Shown here: piece by piece, positions 5,008-5,208 of the stretch
How positions within the stretch are numbered: the first letter of the stretch is position 1
Layout: each line of letters begins with the position of its first letter
Source of the DNA: Betaproteobacteria bacterium
Lineage (GTDB): Bacteria; Pseudomonadota; Gammaproteobacteria; Burkholderiales; Sulfuriferulaceae
Assembly: GCA_003455595.1 (NCBI GenBank)
Contig: DMQT01000194.1
Coordinates: 2,612-7,819, forward strand
DNA: 5,208 bases
Reading direction: 5' to 3'
Notes under the pieces: model-generated
The model's input: the letters and a program-made list of their open reading frames with translations, nothing else
The model's database searches: none
What the model was told of the DNA's origin: nothing
Translations under genes and position numbers: made by a program

Positions 5008-5208
5008 TGGCTTTCCTCATCGAAAAAATGTGACGCGTCTCGCCACGTTGTACATAACCGACCGCCACCATGCGCCCGGCCAAAAATCCAAAACAGATCA
5101 TGCGCTGCTCACCAAAGGGCTCGTTAATGAATAACTTGGACATACGCTGGGGTCGCTTTGGGATGCAGCCCAAGGCGCGAGACGTGCGGTTGTGCCATTC
5201 ACAACAAG
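4976..5208 (-). CDS. brnT: BrnT-family toxin, 5' end outside window
   Basis: BrnT toxins are small RelE-like ribonucleases that inhibit translation. The last 46 residues fit the family well: FGEQRMICFGFLAGRMV, then VQRGETRHIFSMRKANERE near the end, matching the usual YGE.R...G...GR..VV...RG..R.IS.RKA...E order. The brnA start lies within its 3' end, the standard toxin-first arrangement. The reading frame stays open to the window edge (76 codons plus two bases). However, the 30 residues before FGEQR do not resemble the usual BrnT N-terminus (FEWD...N..KHGV.F). An in-frame ATG at 5143 would give only 55 aa and lacks a clear ribosome binding site; a TTG at 5173 is no better supported. So either the N-terminus is divergent or this copy is rearranged. 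Identity of the C-terminal half is firm; completeness is not. Confidence 0.75.
   Translation of the reverse strand, partial: CCEWHNRTSRALGCIPKRPQRMSKLFINEPFGEQRMICFGFLAGRMVAVGYVQRGETRHIFSMRKANEREQNRFAQ
5011..5018 (-). promoter_or_regulatory. brnA ribosome binding site inside brnT
   Basis: GAGGAAAG on the - strand, with its AGGA core 6 nt before ATG 5007. It lies within the toxin coding sequence (codons for MRKA), so toxin and antitoxin translation are physically linked. Confidence 0.75.

Noticed and set aside
1..5208. CRISPR array, insertion sequence ends or selC-end duplication
   Set aside because: No regularly spaced repeats, transposase motifs or second copy of the selC 3' end were seen on either strand.

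Overview
The window looks like chromosomal DNA of a Gram-negative bacterium, probably a proteobacterium. It has a bacterial-type selenocysteine tRNA with an encoded CCA, two Sec-exported enzymes with AGGA-type ribosome binding sites, and a BrnT/BrnA toxin-antitoxin pair. Genus cannot be decided from the sequence.

Layout. Positions 1-87 are the 3' portion of selC (tRNA-Sec, anticodon UCA) on the + strand; roughly the first ten bases lie outside the window. A strong 12-bp hairpin at 175-208, with A/T tracts on both sides, separates it from the convergent genes that follow. Positions 244-3859 hold two genes on the - strand that read like one transcription unit. The promoter-proximal gene (3859-2732) encodes a secreted PF04185-type phosphoesterase/acid phosphatase. 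After a 91-bp gap containing an 11-bp hairpin comes a large secreted purple-acid-phosphatase-like metalloenzyme (2640-244). It carries a fibronectin-like N-terminal domain and a DUF11-like C-terminal domain. The two enzymes belong to unrelated families but share a likely job: releasing phosphate from organic esters outside the cytoplasm.

Positions 3860-4647 contain no gene I can support. This stretch is lower in G+C and has several short inverted repeats, the best being a perfect 10-bp stem at 4147-4171. It must also hold the promoter of the phosphatase pair, which I could not locate with confidence. Positions 4648-5208 carry a - strand BrnTA-type toxin-antitoxin module. The antitoxin gene is complete and overlaps the 3' end of the toxin gene by 32 bp. 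The toxin runs off the window, and only its C-terminal half is recognisable.

A selC gene, an accessory-looking phosphatase pair and a toxin-antitoxin module together would fit an island next to selC, a well-known integration hotspot. No duplicated selC end, integrase or transposase is visible here, so that is a hypothesis. I see no convincing new system. The most distinctive features are the two-family phosphatase pair and the domain make-up of the larger enzyme.
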